Below, in pieces: positions 19,953 to 20,020 of a DNA stretch of 20,020 bases (the first letter of the stretch is position 1; each line of letters opens with the position of its first letter). The notes below the pieces were generated by a model. That model was not told the DNA's origin, ran no database searches, and saw only the letters and a list, made by a program, of their open reading frames with translations. The stretch comes from a virus, in the IMG/VR virus record IMGVR_UViG_3300037502_000465, positions 1 to 20,020 of that record; one strand, given 5' to 3'. The position numbers were made by a program, and so were the translations under genes.

Positions 19953-20020
19953 ATGTTCTATATCAATTACACGGTTCAGGTTTGGAAAGATGACGTCCTG
20001 CTATTCGAGCGCGACTGTGA
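19953..20020 (+). CDS. start of a further early gene, cut by the right edge
   Basis: ATG at 19953 opens a frame without a stop to the edge, MFYINYTVQVWKDDVLLFER then DC. GAAAGGG lies about 8 bases upstream, and a promoter with a DnaA-box-like word precedes it. Alternating hydrophobic and polar residues suggest beta strands. Only 22 complete codons are present, so no family can be assigned. Confidence 0.65.
   Translation, partial: MFYINYTVQVWKDDVLLFERDC

Noticed and set aside
1-20020. Integrase, attachment site, tRNA or lysis cassette
   Set aside because: None could be supported. No recombinase motifs, endolysin motifs or cloverleaf sequences were noticed. The small membrane peptide at 19573-19683 alone is not enough to call a holin.

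Overview
The window is a piece of a tailed-phage (or prophage) genome with a P22-type, short-tailed virion plan. The recognisable virion genes are a P22-like portal, scaffold, coat, gp4-like adaptor, gp10-like tail hub and a tailspike with a P22-type head-binding N terminus. No integrase, lysis gene, tRNA or host gene is visible, so lifestyle cannot be decided. Base composition is moderately GC-rich and most Shine-Dalgarno sites are of the GGAG/AGGA type, which fits a proteobacterial host. The early promoters (TTGACA/TTGACG, 17-18 bp spacers) also fit, but I cannot name the host.

Late block, minus strand, transcribed right to left (17792 down to the left edge). The order is small terminase, large terminase, four very small or basic proteins, portal, a Dps/ferritin-like helical protein and the P22-type tailspike. 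Next come two small conserved phage proteins, an 833-residue G8-like beta-helix protein and two small proteins. A coiled-coil protein, scaffold, coat, two small putative head proteins, a 67-residue protein, a gp4-like adaptor, a repeat-rich fibre-like protein and the gp10-like hub (cut by the left edge) complete the block. Genes are packed with 1-4 base overlaps (TAATG, ATGA) or short gaps, which suggests one or few long transcripts. Two GC-rich UUCG-loop hairpins sit between the small genes after the coat gene. Unlike P22 itself, the receptor-binding genes lie between portal and scaffold instead of at the end of the structural block.

Control region, about 17793-18987. It holds two small minus-strand genes and an unusual 370-base non-coding stretch. 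That stretch has tandem 9-bp repeats and an inverted counterpart flanking a very AT-rich core, a repeated AACCGTAC motif with a dyad, a rho-independent terminator and a perfect-arm 22-bp palindrome. Back-to-back promoters follow. This has the look of a replication origin and/or lytic control region.

Early block, plus strand, 18987 to the right edge. Five small genes are present, the last cut by the edge. Two of the transcription units start with a TTGACR promoter whose spacer is an inverted repeat, and each is followed at once by a perfect DnaA-box sequence (TTATCCACA).
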